Below are positions 21,901-36,000 of a stretch of 64,000 nt of DNA, piece by piece. The notes under the pieces are model-generated. The model ran no database searches and was not told the DNA's origin. It worked only from the letters and a program-made list of their open reading frames with translations. The position numbers were made by a program, and so were the translations under genes. How positions within the stretch are numbered: position 1 is the first letter of the stretch; each line of letters opens with the position of its first letter. Source of the stretch: Hymenolepis diminuta (taxonomy: Eukaryota; Platyhelminthes; Cestoda; Cyclophyllidea; Hymenolepididae); NCBI GenBank assembly GCA_900708905.1, contig CAADRB010000005.1, positions 3,138,791 to 3,202,790 on the forward strand. The letters run 5' to 3'.

Positions 21901-24900
21901 ACTTAATCCACCCGCGCGTCCTTATCTAGGTGACTTAATGAACTGTCTTTTTATTTCCACTCGCACATGCGCACACGCGCTTGTCCTTTATCTGCTCGTG
22001 AGCTTCCCTCCCATCTCCTCTCCCCCTCATCTCCCTCCTTCTCTTTCGAATCCTCATCGTGGTTTATTCAATGCACCCTGGCCCAAGCAACTCTTTGTGC
22101 TCTACCTTTTGGGACTGCTATTTGCTGTTATTAGCTGTATTTTAGATTCTCCGATCAGGTTCTGGTTCATTAATTCCTATAATCTGATGACCCACGGAAT
22201 ATAGGAAAATAATGGTACACGAAAGTTTCTATTATTTTTAAAATTTTTGTCAAATTTAAATATTGGGAGAAAATACTTCTTCCCTTTCTGTATTTTCCCA
22301 TTTCTTATAAGTAACTTTTTAAATATACCTTATTTGCGTAGTTTTTGATTCTATTGTTTAATAATTATGTAGAAATCGTAAGGATCACCTAAACCTTATT
22401 AATTAAAAGAATATCTTCACTCACTTTACTAAATAAGCGATTTATTAAAAACGCTTCATAATGCTCCCTTTGAACAGGAGAGCATTAAGTAATCCTCAAA
22501 CTACTTTATGAAGGAGGATGAGGACAATAAAAATCCATTTTTTCTCGATCATAAAAGTTATTGTGAGTTAAATTCAATTCATTTTCTCTATAATTCTCTA
22601 TCTGTTAACTATAAGTGGCTTGAATAGAAGAAGAGTTTATAGAGAAAAGTACTCTGGGTAATGAGATGCAAGCAGGAGAATGAGAAGGAAGCGCGAGTAT
22701 TGCAGAAGTCACCCACAAATCGTCTCCTTGGGGGGCTCATTAGGATTTCTTGATAGTATTCGCTGGTCTTCGGATGCTGATTGGCTCTTCTTCCAAGAAG
22801 GGAGGAGGTAGCCTTAAAAAAGGCGAGGACACGATTGGGTGGTTAATATCACAACCATTCTAATTGACTGGTGAGACCACAAACATATACAACTCTGGTT
22901 CATCATAGTGGCCCCCATACATGTTACGTATACATGTCATTCTCGATTCCTCGAGTTGATTCTCGACAGTGTGGATTTTATTCGTCATTCCTCATGTTAC
23001 TTGGTTTCCTTATTTTGTATGAGTCATTCATCTACACTTCTTATCCGCTAATCGCCATCTACACGTAGTGGCGTATTACTGGCTTTCCTACATCCAATTA
23101 TCTATGTAAGAAGTAGAAGGATGCGAGAATTCCACTGAGGATGTGTATATGAGACCCTGCCATGTTCATGCATTCGAAAGTACCGTTAATTCATCCTGCA
23201 ATTCATTCTCGTGTTATCTAATTCTTTGGAATTCTATTCCACTGTCTGTATATGGCGTTAATTCTTAGCGGGAAAGAACTCAATTATTGAAATCCATCCC
23301 TCTCTCTGAGAGCCGCTCAGTTGGCAACATTTTATTGGTTGGTATTAACTTACTGTTGGTCACTGTCGGGTCCCGGTTTTAGTAAATCTCACATAAAAAA
23401 TTTACACCATCGCCTACCGTATATGGCAAATACATAATTAATTCAGACAAGTCAGATCTATCTATGATGTATTAGTCATTATAATGATCGGCAATTCTTC
23501 TCAATATCTTTCCTTTATCTAGCGATCATTTTAACAATTCTCCGACCCATCAGAGATAAGTCGAATTTCAAATTTGGTAAAGAAATGGCATCTTGCTTGT
23601 ACTTAGTCATCTGCTGGCAAAAATTTATAGTTTCGGTCGATTATATCAAATCACTGAACTTCCTCTGATAGACATTCAATTCGAATTCGCTTAGCCAAGA
23701 AAGGATCGGGTCACCTTTACCTATGTGTAAGTGCCTTCCTTTAAGACTGGACGCAAACTGTTTATTTTGACTGAGTAAATAAACGCTTTTCACAACCAGA
23801 CATAACAACAGGTTGGCACTGTCAAAGATTACAATAACACCAGTGAGTAGTAATTTGAACGATTAATCTAATGGTCGAAATGTTACTAGTGAAAATTAAG
23901 GCTTTAAAATTCTGAAGTTTGTGGAAAAGGGGATTCGCTCAAGTCGGTATCTTTACTTTTCAAATACTTGTTTAAAGCATGTATTAATAACGTGATAAAA
24001 AATCCTTGTTATTGTGTGGTGACTTGTTATGGACGCTACCAAAACGTACAACTAGAACAATTACATATCACCTTACACCGGTAATATTATGGATTGTCTT
24101 TCGTGTATATTTGTGTCCTAGCAGACTTCCCATCTGTCTGATTTCAAGAACGTTTTCATGTCTGCGTTAGTTCGTACTTATTTTGAACTAGGTACACGTC
24201 TGTCAAGCCACTGGACACAAGTTCGCACTGATACACATTTAGTGAGCGGACTGACCAACCGAACTAGTTAATAATGGGCAATAATCGGGAGGACTTTAAG
24301 ATATTCTCTCTGATGAATGCTGAAAAGACATTTCTTCAATGGACCTAAATGCTACTACTCTTTGATCCGCTCCCATAGTTAAAGTGCTATAAAGGACTTC
24401 GTGGATATTCATAGCAGTTTGATCATAACATTTTGGAACATAACCTACCAGGTAGGGTAAAATTGGAGACCCTCTGCTGGAAAATATGACCAGATTCTAA
24501 TTGCCCTATTATCTGGAGTAGAATGAGAAAATCCGCTCATCCTATTTTCCATAAATTTCTTGAAGATTGAAGGTGAAAGTAAGTAGAAATCGTATTCATA
24601 ACTCTTTTTAAACAGTTAATACGAATTTGCTATGATTTTCAGCAACGCAATCGATACTGTGGAGTTCACAACGTTGCCAAGACTGATCAAGGTAATCTCG
24701 CGTGCGCTTGAACATTCTGGAAAGTACGGACATGTGTGCAGAGGTCTTCCCAGCCAATCAGCGGCCAATATTCCTACGGCGTAGCGTTGATTATATTTCA
24801 TGACTAAGCCTGTTGACAGTGGCCATGGTTTGCAATAAACTCTCTCCACTCGACATCTTCTTTGTTCTTGCTACTTTGGACGTAGCCTTGCCAATCTTGT

Positions 24901-27900
24901 GAGCTCTGGTAGAGGCTGGTTGCGCTTGTCAAAACCCAGTTGGACTTCTTTAGTGGATTACTAAAATTTAGCAAAAGGGCTTATTTGTGTAGCATTCGCT
25001 ACGATACGTATCTATGTTGATAATTGCTCAATTTAATTATTTGAGATAATTATTTAATTCATACAAATAATTTACCGGTCTAAAAATGATGATTAGCAAA
25101 ATTTCAGAGTGGCAGTTTTATCATAAGGATTTTAAATAAGAATAAATATTATCTTCCCTAGAATAAATTTTTAATAGTTTTAAAAGCACCTACCAGATTT
25201 AGCATTTAACAAAATGTTACGGGAGAGAGACCTTTAGTATACTTGGTCACGGAAATGAAAAAATTTAAATTATTATTTACGAAAGTGCTGTCATTTATCA
25301 GGCGAAAAATCGAGAAATAATCTAGAAAACAAAACTGGAGGAGAGGTGTGTGGTGAGCAACCTGAATACTCGATGGACTTTAAGAGAGAATTGCGTTTTT
25401 TCTTCATTTTTACTGCGATTCTTCAATATATTTCGAAAGTAAATAGTTGAATTAAATTAGATATGCGAAGTGCATTGAGAAGAAAAATTCCATTTCATTA
25501 GTGGAAGCCTCCCAAGCTCAGTAAAAGAAGTAGGTTGATGGAAGGTATCCTGAAGCCATCTTTATGAAATGAATCACATTCTACCATTTGTAATATTAAT
25601 AAGATTTAACCAGTGTGGTTAATGCACTTCGTGGGATGTGCGCCGATGAGCATCGGTCTAGTAATCTCTGACTTGACAGATGTTAACATTCACAAACGCG
25701 CTACCAGTACGATAGGAAAAGTAGTGAATTGCTGACTCTCGATTTACAAGTGAAACAAAGAAGTATTATCAAAAATAGTAACTAAAAGGCCTAATATAAC
25801 GGTTGAGTTCGTGCATTACATTCACTATTTCACTAGCCGTTCTTATAATTCATATCTCAATTTTCTTGTTTCATTGATTTACTCACTTCGTATTGGCCAA
25901 TTAAATTGCCTCCCCGCCTTGTTGGTTTTCCTGCTCTCTCATCAAATAATGAATGAAAGGCGAAACTTTACGTCTTTATCATTGATCGTGGTACTCAATA
26001 ACGCAAATACCTTCGTGGGTTTACTCTATTCAAGATATTTTATTATTTTGTTCACAACAATTACTGGGTTTAAATTGATTAAATCAAGATAGATTAGATA
26101 GACAAATTAAAAAATACTAAGTATGAAAATTAATGTGATCCCTTAGAGCCTACAGATAATTTAGAATGCTTTAAGAATGCTTTTAAAAAAAAGCGGGTAA
26201 AAATGCATTTGAAGGTTAAAGAGACCAAAATTTACAGAACACGACTCTGTCAAACTAAAGTATACTTTCCTATGGACTAAAGGTCTTCCGAATGGCGACC
26301 CGTAGATGATCTCCCATTATGAAACAAATATCGAGAAGGACAAACAAGGAGGATGGGAAATATGAGGTAATGATTGGGAAGATGAACAAATGTTTGCTTG
26401 AGTGTGACATCCAGCCAAATGAGCCGAGTCATAGTGGCGTACACCACATAGTGATCAACACTGGATACGCTTCGGGAAGAATAAAATCGGATATATTAAC
26501 TTCATGAAAGCATCGTACGACATTGTATATCATATATGGTATCAAGGTACTTTTGAGAAGTAATTTAAAAATGCCTGACTGAGTGTTGTGTGTTAGAAAA
26601 CACAGATATCCTTCTTTGGATCGAGTGAAATCTCCAGTTGACGAAGGGAACGATCATAATTTTAGAATCCTAATTTGTCACTTTTCTTGCAATAAGACTT
26701 AAATTATCAAATTAATGAAGAAAATTAGTAAAAACGTGAAAATTCAATTCATCTGGTCAAGAAAAAATGCCAGATTTATTTTTAACCTAGTTGTGTAATA
26801 GAAGAATCATTAGCACGAAACACGTCATCAAAATAAGTTACATATTCTACAAAAAATGTGTACCGTGCGGGAAGCCCTGAAGTACTTAAATTTGCGAAAT
26901 GGAATGTTATTCGTACCTGAAAGTTGTCTTCCGAAATGCTAATATTATTGCTATTTTTCAATGATATTAACTTTAAAAAATAATTACATTTTGGACATTA
27001 TAGGGACAAATTATTGTAAAAAAGAACACTTGGGTTCAGATGGTAATGAAATATGCGTGTATGCTTTATATAATTTGGTCAAACTTTAAAGCCATCCTTT
27101 ACCGCCTCCCTACATGACGATTTAAAGTGCCTTAACTCTCTTTTTTTATTGTTAATTGTTTATCACACCCCACATGAGACTTTATGTGAATTTTAAATTA
27201 AATATAAACATTCGCCCGGAACTCCATACCAAAACCCGGTGGAACTGTATGAGAGTTCTTGATAGTCTTTGCATTGGCTGAACATTTAATTCTTTAGTAA
27301 TTCACTCTCTCTCGCTCTCTTCGCGCTTGAACAAATTGTCTTGAACTTCATAGTAACCTGATATCTTCTCATTTTCAGGAATATACAAGTTAGGAGATTA
27401 AAATATGATATTAAAATAGAAATTTAACGAATTCACCTTCATTATTCCATTACCTATTTGACCACATTTGCGATGGCATGTTTTAAAGTTATTTCGAGTA
27501 AAAATTCTAGCAACTAGGAGGTGACATGGACTCTCTTCAGACAAAAATAAATTTGATACTTTTCATAAATAGAACAATAGAAACTTCATGCGGTGATATG
27601 AGTGTTTCACTAAACTTTAAATAGCAACCATGGACCATCTGCAAATAGAATTTATTATACATTAGTTCCAAAACAAGCCGTGGGCGTCTAGGACAAAATC
27701 GTTGCTAGGTCGAAGCGTAAAAATCGATACTCACATAGATGCACTTAAGCCGTCGACATATTAAAATTGCCTAGAATGGGAGTTGCCTTACGACAGAATT
27801 TTAATACAATTCTTCCATTAGGAAAGCATGCTTTCTCCATATCTCTTAACATGCTTGGAGATGACAATCCCAATCCATTTAATTGCTTGTATAACACTTC

Positions 27901-28680
27901 AATAGCAACATTTTGACGGAAAATATCATTCTGCATTTTTTAATTCGTCACTATCACTGAATTTGGAATGAAATAATTTGAATCCGGATTGTTTAAAATC
28001 AAGAGCACATACGGCTGCCGCACTCTTGATGCGTCTTTATCTCTTAATCAATCTTTATGATTAGTAAACAGGTCAACGGTAAAAAAGTAAAAAAACTGTT
28101 TTCTTGACACTTGAATGGAACTTATATTCTCCGTACTCTAAACGAAAACCAAGTTTTTTAATCAGCTATGCAGAGAGATTATGTAATTGATCGTAAGATC
28201 GAAAATTTAAAGTGTTGAAAGCAAAGACGATTACATTTACAACTTGTAGTGACAGTTTGGTTTACCCACAGTTAATCTGTAATGCTATGACACCACTCAC
28301 TACACCTCAGACGATAAGTCCCCAACCAAAAGACAATGAAGAAGCGATCAACATTAAACAGACCCACAAATGGAGAGAGGTTAGAAATAGTGAGTCCAAA
28401 GCTATAACTCAGAAAAATGACTATAAGGTGGGGTATGAATTGATTATTCCTTGACCCATGTATGCAATATGAGTAATAAAAGGCCAAAAAACATGCCATT
28501 CAAAGTGGGTGGTCCAATGCCAAATGATCAATAAACGAGAAGAGAGAGGACACCCACACACACTGCAGATGTAATTCGATAAATCGATTAGCCGAGCGAG
28601 GCAGTCGTTGATGAATATATTGGGCAGGTTAACAGTAAAATTCAGCTGAGCATAAATGGGTTATGGAAACTAGAGGAAAG

Positions 28681-28870
28681 CCACCGATGGTGCAGTGATT
28701 AATGTGCTCGCCTAATAAGTGAGGAATCACTGATTTGATGTCCATCAGTATACAACCAGTGAGTGGGGTGGAGGCACAACTTAGGCTTCTCACCATGGTG
28801 GCCCCATGATGCTGCCTCCCTATCCAAGGTGAGTTTTGGGAAACACTTTCCTAAATGGACTTGGTAGATA
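28681..28870 (+). repeat. SINE-like dispersed repeat, copy 2
   Basis: Starts with a tRNA-like A box, TGGTGCAGTGATTAATG, then CACAACTTAGGCTTCTCACC, CAAGGTGAGTTTTGGG and AACACTTTCCTAAATGG. Order and spacing match copies 1 and 3. A tRNA-derived SINE is the simplest reading, but I have not fixed the ends or a target duplication. Confidence 0.5.
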
Positions 28871-31800
28871 TAAGGAAAACTGATTCGTTATGCTATAATG
28901 GACTGTGGAATTCTTGCTAATCGGCTGGAAAATCTAATGAGAGTTTAAACAATAACACTTTAAAAGAATTGAAGTTTCCAAAATAGCTGCCATCCACCAG
29001 CACCTACCATCTGGGTGGTTTTGCTTTCAATCACAATTTGAAGGGCAAACAGATGTTACAAAATCTCTAGATGAACTACGTCATCGGAAGTTGAAAAGAG
29101 TTTGACAGTTGAAGAAGAGCCTTTTTTCCATTGTCATTGGCAAACAAGAGATGATTAAAAATCTCAACTGTAATCATGATCGTTTTTGCCTGCGTACTTT
29201 CTTATGATGAAGGCGGACACTGTCTTGATTTTTCTCTCTTCATTTAAATTTTGGGTACAAATTCAAAATAAATTGCGAAAACATCGAAGAATACAAAATA
29301 AAATTTCTAAAAGGAAATTATCCAAACATGAAGTTAAAATAGTTCAATAAAGGGTGATTAGGAAAGGAGGTCAGATATATAATGAGAAGGGTCTTGCTTC
29401 GTATAAAATCAGGATTCTTTTGTTTATTCGTTATTTATCTTACGAACTGAGTCATATCCCAAAATTGTGAATTTAAATTATATAAACTGACCCACAGGTT
29501 TCAGAGTGAATTCCAGTGTACACGATGTTCAAAGCTTGTTGATTAGTTAAGTGTATCTCGTCCAGTAGTCGAGAAAGTAGCGGAGTGAAATTGGTAGAGA
29601 AACCAGTATGTTCTTCAGAACTAAAACTCTATTTTCCCGATTCACTGATAACGATTAAACAAAACCAATGTCATTTCATGGTGTGATCTACAATAACCAG
29701 AGTACTGCGTCTTTTCGCTATCTGTAGGTAATAGAAGGAAGGGCAGAAAAACGTAATTAGAAGTTGTTCACCTTGAAATTAGGGGTTTCTGAATAATTCT
29801 AGCCATAGTCTGTGCTCCTCTTTTATTAAAAACCTTGCCTAGAAACAGATTTGGCGAAAGTTTTCAAGAACGAAGATTTAAAATCACTACAGCAGAAGTT
29901 CATCAGTTTAAGAGACTGTATGGTCGCACCACTCGGATCTATAGAACCACAGAGCTATTAGTTGTCACAGTCTACAATCTGTTATACATTAATACGGCCT
30001 AAGCAACAGAAAAAGTTCCCACGATTTAATTATAGGATAGCAATTAACCATATGAAATACCAAATGAGGGATGAAACGGGGAGATTGTAGCCAGGTTATT
30101 GAACTCTTAATGCATTGAGTTGTCCACTTTTTCATAAGGAATTTGATTCACATTATTATATTCAAATGCTCCAAAGCTCGATCTTCATGATCTTATCTCT
30201 GAGGTTCTGGATTAAGTAGGAATTTGCAATATTCAAATTTTCTTGCCCAGGTAATTTAAATAGATGGTTAGTCGTACCATCTTCAACCAATGTACATTCT
30301 TAAAACCAAGAACGGATTGTTAAGACTACTAATGACATTTTAAGCAAAACAGGGTTCACTAAATTTCCCTTGACCCTATAAAAGCTTGTAAATAACAACG
30401 ACTTCTGCCTACGGTGCAATGACTTTTTCAAACAACTTGAGAGAAATGACGCTAAATAAATTGTGAGGTTCAAATTCCATTCTTAACAAAATGCCCATTA
30501 AACGACTAGTAAATAGTTATTTCACTGTGCATTTACCAATTCTAATCTATGGTCACTTGGTGTGCCAGATTTCTGGATTTTGGCAAAGTTGTTAATCGTG
30601 ACTACCACACAATTTCCAACGGTCGAAAAATTATTCCTAAAATCAACTTTTCCTATGATCAACTTCTAATGCATTCATTGCTATCAGGTTTCAAACTGGG
30701 AAAAGAGTTAATTTTATTGTTGATTAAAAGAAAGAATTGCTTTTCTGAGGAAAATGTGACATTTTCCTGCAAATGGCTGCTGCAAAAATTCAAACTAGTG
30801 TGCATTTAAATCATTGAGTACAGGTCAAAATGTGTCACATTATAACTCACTGCAGGTCAAAACCTTTTGACGACTTTGAACCGCTGGAAAACATCCTAAT
30901 AGTCAGGTTTAAGTCCACGAGCCCAGGTAATGGAAGAGGGGCGGTGATCTAGTAGAAATTTGGAAGTGAAATAATTTTGGCCTTGTTGTCTGCACTTTCT
31001 AGCAAATCTGTGATCACAGAGTACAGAGCTGGACAAGGTAATTAATGTAGATGGTAGGGCTCGAAATTTAAATGCAAATTTCTGTTTAAAATTACCAAGA
31101 TACTACCAATCGGCATAATTTTGGCAGTGAAAAAATTCTCAATGTTCACTTTGAGTAAACTTTGAGAATCTTAATGCTATCAATTAATACTGTAGCAATA
31201 AGAAGGACGATAAGCTGATTTTTCTCATCCTGTATTTTAGAGAACGCCTAATCATTAAGGCGGAGTATGAACCACAGAGGGCTGAAGTACTCCAGAGTTA
31301 TCGCAGGAAAAAGACAAACTCAGAATTGCTAGGTCGTCGAATAAGGGAATCCCACTTTTCATGGGAATAAGAGATTGACATCCGAGACTATCATTGTAAA
31401 CAATGCAGATTTTAACTTTATTCTAAATTTTGCTAAATATTAAATAAACAGAAAATTGTAATTGATATCCATTTCTGAAATCGAGATTGAGCTGAGTTTG
31501 TTTGCTCTTTTCTAACTTCAAATATCAAACGTAAGGTTCTCTAACTTCAAAGATGACAGGGGAATCGCTGATCAGTCTTATTAACTTGGTCCTTTCCGAG
31601 CATAGTACACCTTCTTCTGCCACTGAATAAATTTGAATTGAATTTCGAAATGCTGCATTATCAAAAGACAAACGAGTTTAAATTCAGATCAGTGTTTGGT
31701 TCCATTTTCATTCAATCAACTTAAAAGTCAAGCCCTAAATAAATGCTCAAAAATAACACAAATTATGAAGGTCAGTAAGAAAAAGCGAAACCAATCGCAA

Positions 31801-32846
31801 TTCCCGTCCTATAGAAATATTTAATTTCAAAATCGGGGCCTCAAAATTTTATACTTCTTTTCATTTTAGTTAATGAAAATGAAATAAGTTAGAAATTCTT
31901 CCACTTTCCCAATCACTTGCTATCTCTAAAACAATCTTTTGATAATTAAATTATAATAAATAATGAAAAAGAGGTCTAAATAATGACACGAACAATAATC
32001 GGTATCACTTAATGATAACAACATGTTCATGTTTAAAGAGCGCTAATTAACTGCCTAACTCCATAAAACAAACCTCATACGATGCCTAAGATCTATGAGT
32101 AACTATGACAACAAATTAGTCGGGGGAGGAAACCGTTATTTTTGATCTAGGACTGAGGAACGAAAAAGGAATTAACTGATTATCAATTGCATGCTTTCTA
32201 TGATTTTGCGATCAAACCTGGTAAAATTCTGTAAAATTAACAAAGGATCCTTTCATGACCAAAAAATGATTCCTTAAATATGCAAGCTTCACTACTGAAC
32301 AGGAAAACTGAATTTGTATATTTTCGCCCAACCTTCAGATGGACAGAATAAATGCTAAATGGTCTACATTCTTGTATTATTATTGGCCTAGTTACCGACT
32401 GCATCTAATTTGTAAATCTTCGTACTTTCTAATCTAAATAAGATTACATTCAAAAATATTTTTGAATTTAAATGAAATGTGTAGTCTTAGTTCCAATTCG
32501 TAAAGGCGTTTAAGACCCATTTATGGCCAAAAAGTGAAGATAATTGATTAGAAAAAGCCAAAATACAATGTTAACCTATAATATCTACTATTGTACCGCA
32601 GGAATATATGTATGTAGAAACTTAAACGAATCTCAAGTATATGCATTTAGTCGACGCCTGCACATTTTAAGCCGGCCATCCAACTGTCCAATCAGGAGTG
32701 ACCAGTGGTGCTGGACCCACACAATTTAAACAAAGCTAACCGCTCAGCGGATAGTTGTGCATTCACTTTATAGAGATAGCGACGTCGCAACATCGTGGAA
32801 CATCGAGACATCGAGTGTACACAGAGTACAGATTGTGAAGTTTAGA

Positions 32847-33086
32847 ATGCTATTAAAGAGCCTTGCCATGCAGCAGGCTAATATGAACCAACTATCCCTT
32901 CCCCTTGTCATCCTCCTCCTTTTCTTTCCCCCATTATGGGCGTTTGATGGACGTCTGTCCCTTGGTGCTGCTCTTGACACGTCGGATAAGATAATGAGGA
33001 ACGAGTTTCCAGCTAGTGTTGGGGAACAGCTTCACTTAACACAATTCCCCCTGGAGATTTATGGAAAGACAGTTGAGCAAATTAAG
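32847..33086 (+). CDS. Exon 1: start and signal peptide
   Basis: In-frame ATGs at 32847, 32868 and 32883. The last gives a classic signal peptide, [20 protein letters not shown], with cleavage likely before FDG, so I favour 32883; 32847 is the first in-frame ATG. The exon ends GKTVEQIK before donor GTAGGG, phase 0. The frame upstream is open to a stop at 32727. Confidence 0.75.
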
Positions 33087-36000
33087 GTAGGGAACTGTTT
33101 CTCCCCTCTTATAATATCCTTCACATTAGGTATATGCGAATGGTTTCGTGGTATTGGGTAATCATAGTCTTGAAGTTCCCCCGAATTACCCCAGTCAAAC
33201 AGCCTACTCAAAGCATCGACTCAATGAAATGCCGGGAGATTTCATTGCTGTATTTACTACGGTGAATCAATGCAGTCCCAAAGGCAAGATTATCATAAGG
33301 TAAGCCCCTATTTGAAGTCCTTAACTGAATTTCAGAATAAACTTTTCTTCTTCTTATTCATTATTAATAATTAAATATAATTCTTGTCATTAGATAATTT
33401 AAATTCACACAGCTTAAACTCACATTCTTGCTATTTTGTGGGTTATTTCGTTTTTTGGAAATCCAAAAACCCTTATTTTTAGTAAGTAATATCACTTTCA
33501 CTTCTGAATAAATCTTGTTTGAAGGTAGTGAGAACCTGTCATTATTTCATGAGGATTTCCGGTCTCAGTCCAAGCTGATACATACAAACTGTTATATACA
33601 CTGATCTCAAGATAAATTTACGTCAAAATTCTCTGACTGGGTGTTTACACGAAGCCCTTTGAATAGTAGAACATTTATATCGTAAATCTACTGGATGTAG
33701 CATCTTTAATACTGTGCAGAACACAGTTAGAGAGACGAAAGTGTTAATTTTGTGATCTAAACTTTGAAATTGCACAAACCAGGATTGACTCACTATTTTG
33801 TTCAGAAAAAAAAACAAGTTGTTACATTGAATTTGTAACTTGTTTAAATTTTATTCAAACGGCTAGTTCATGGAATAAAAATATTTTTAGGCTTTAGAGG
33901 GTCATAGGTAGTTTTATTGTAATCCTGTTTCTAAGAAAAATATTTCAGTTTTAGAGTCATAAACGAGCAGGACATAAATCGTACTTGAGTGCTTTGATTT
34001 AATATCTCTTTTAATTCCTCTCATTAATTGTTAAAAATTAAAATTTCATTTTTTATCAAACCACGCCGCAAAACGATATTTTTTCATGCTATCACACTTC
34101 AACGTCGCTTTTCTCCCGCTAACTTGTTAGTGTTTTGTATTTTCCTTTTTTTTCATAAAAATTTATTTTATTTCAATTAAGTAAAATGATACAATTCAAC
34201 GGTTTTATTAAAATCAAGTCTAATTAGTTGGTTTTCGACCATCAAAATGGAACGGAGTTTTCCTAATAATTTGTTTTCAGTCATAAATGTGCCTTTTCCT
34301 CGCGTTTCTTCCGATGGTTTGTTGTTACTACAAGCTCATTAAAAAAGTTATTAGGGGTACGGTAAATCTCAGGTAAAATTTTCGTTAAACATGTCATATA
34401 AGAGACGTGAATCTGCAACTGAAAGAGGGTTTGCTTATGTTGGATGTACACATCCAAACAGCCAGTGACCTCGTAAGCTCTCACTATGTGGCATCATTGA
34501 CGAAGAGGGGGGACACGTAAGGAGTGTCTATTTCAACTACATCCTTACCCTTCCCCCTAGCATAAACAAAACGTTCTGGATCGTTATTGCATGTGCATTT
34601 GTGACCTGCGTTTTGTACGTGTGACGCTGGCCTCTGGCCAAGGTGTGATGGTAGAGTAAACACATCAGGTCTTTCTCTTTCTAATTCGCGTCATGTAAAT
34701 TGTAGAGAACTTGATGTGAGCGAAGTGGAATCCAATACTTGTGTGTTCGATCATGTTGCAAGGATTGGGAGCATAATCGATAATGCTTCACCGAATGGAG
34801 AAGATGCTCCGTTCCTGGCCGATTATATCCTCACTATCACCTGGGAGGATATGGGATGTGTGCCGAGTTCGAGTCCTTTGGTACGTACGTTACGCCATCA
34901 GACAAATTCATGCATCCTTAATTGATATTTCATGGCCTGTTTATTTCAACACATATTAGACGAACACGTTCACAATGGCTTTGGTGAGAATGGGAGATAG
35001 AGTATATGCGGTCTTCCAATATGATCATATTCAGTGGACTGCGGATCATTCGACCTCTAGTCTACCACCGGAGGCTGGAATCTTCATTCATGAAGTTGAT
35101 ACACCTCAACTCCCACGAAATAATATGCACATTGAACCAAGTATCTGGAATGAGTAAGTCAATATGATATGAAATTTTACTATTTTTCTTGCTCTATCTA
35201 GTTTGTATCTTTATTTATTGTGCGTGGCAAATGCAGTAAAAATAATAGAAATTGTGTTAGAAATTTACATTAGAACGGCTTAGGTCCTCAATTTTTCGAT
35301 ACTGACAAAGTAGTAATTCCAGTCTTTACAGAAAAAGGCACCATTTTGAGACTTTGGACCGGTTATTTATGACCATAAGTCTCTGTGACTTTACCATTAT
35401 GTCACCAGTAAGCCGTTGATTACCCTAATACTATTACTGACAGAGGACAGAGAGAAAACGTTTGTGCTGTTAAGAGCCATGGATTTGAAGGAAAATGAAA
35501 TGGACAGTAGGGCCGCTAACAGAAAATAATTACACGAATGTGAATGATGAACATGAGTGGATGAATGGATTGATGATACATAAAAGGAAAGAATAAGAGT
35601 CGTGATAAATGAGATAACCCGAAGTCACCACATCAATGAAACCCTGAAGTTTCCTCAAGGAAATTAGATTTATCTAGTTCGGCTGTTTGCTTTTTTATCA
35701 GTTCATAAAATTGCAAACAACCCTTCTAACAAATGTTGCGCAACCGATGACTTTAGGTCCTAAGAAAGAAGTTCAGAGATTATTCAGAGATTCATTTTCT
35801 CAATTTAACATAGGAAACACCCCAACTTGGATGACCGATAAAACCCATGACGTTTTAATGCCGATAAATATACCACTTATCTTAATTACAGTGTGTATAG
35901 TTGAGGGCTTTTATTTCTCGTTTATATTTCTAAAAATATATAGAATAGTATTTGCGGAAAGCTCAAATTGTCAGATCAATAAATATCCTGCTAGATTTTG

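Larger units (their letters stand above)
14312..32846. other. AT-rich intergenic region between two divergent genes
   Basis: About 18.5 kb between the 5' ends of the dynein and nidogen-like genes. Open frames are short and show no protein family I recognise, and I find no tRNA or rRNA. The missing first dynein exon and the promoters of both genes should lie here. It contains SINE-like repeat copies near 18.4 and 28.7 kb and a short purine/pyrimidine repeat near 18.9 kb. Confidence 0.6.

Noticed and set aside
24616..24849. 77-codon minus-strand intergenic frame
   Set aside because: Cys-containing but no domain spacing, neighbours or splice pattern to support a gene.
28681..28760. A functional tRNA gene at the A-box-like site
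   Set aside because: No acceptor-stem pairing and the distance to the B-box-like core is too long; treated as a SINE-like repeat.
32757..32882. Longer N-terminus for the nidogen-like protein
   Set aside because: The frame is open, but 32757 is GTG, and the segment would put 30-40 polar residues before the signal peptide; ATGs at 32847 and 32883 are better.
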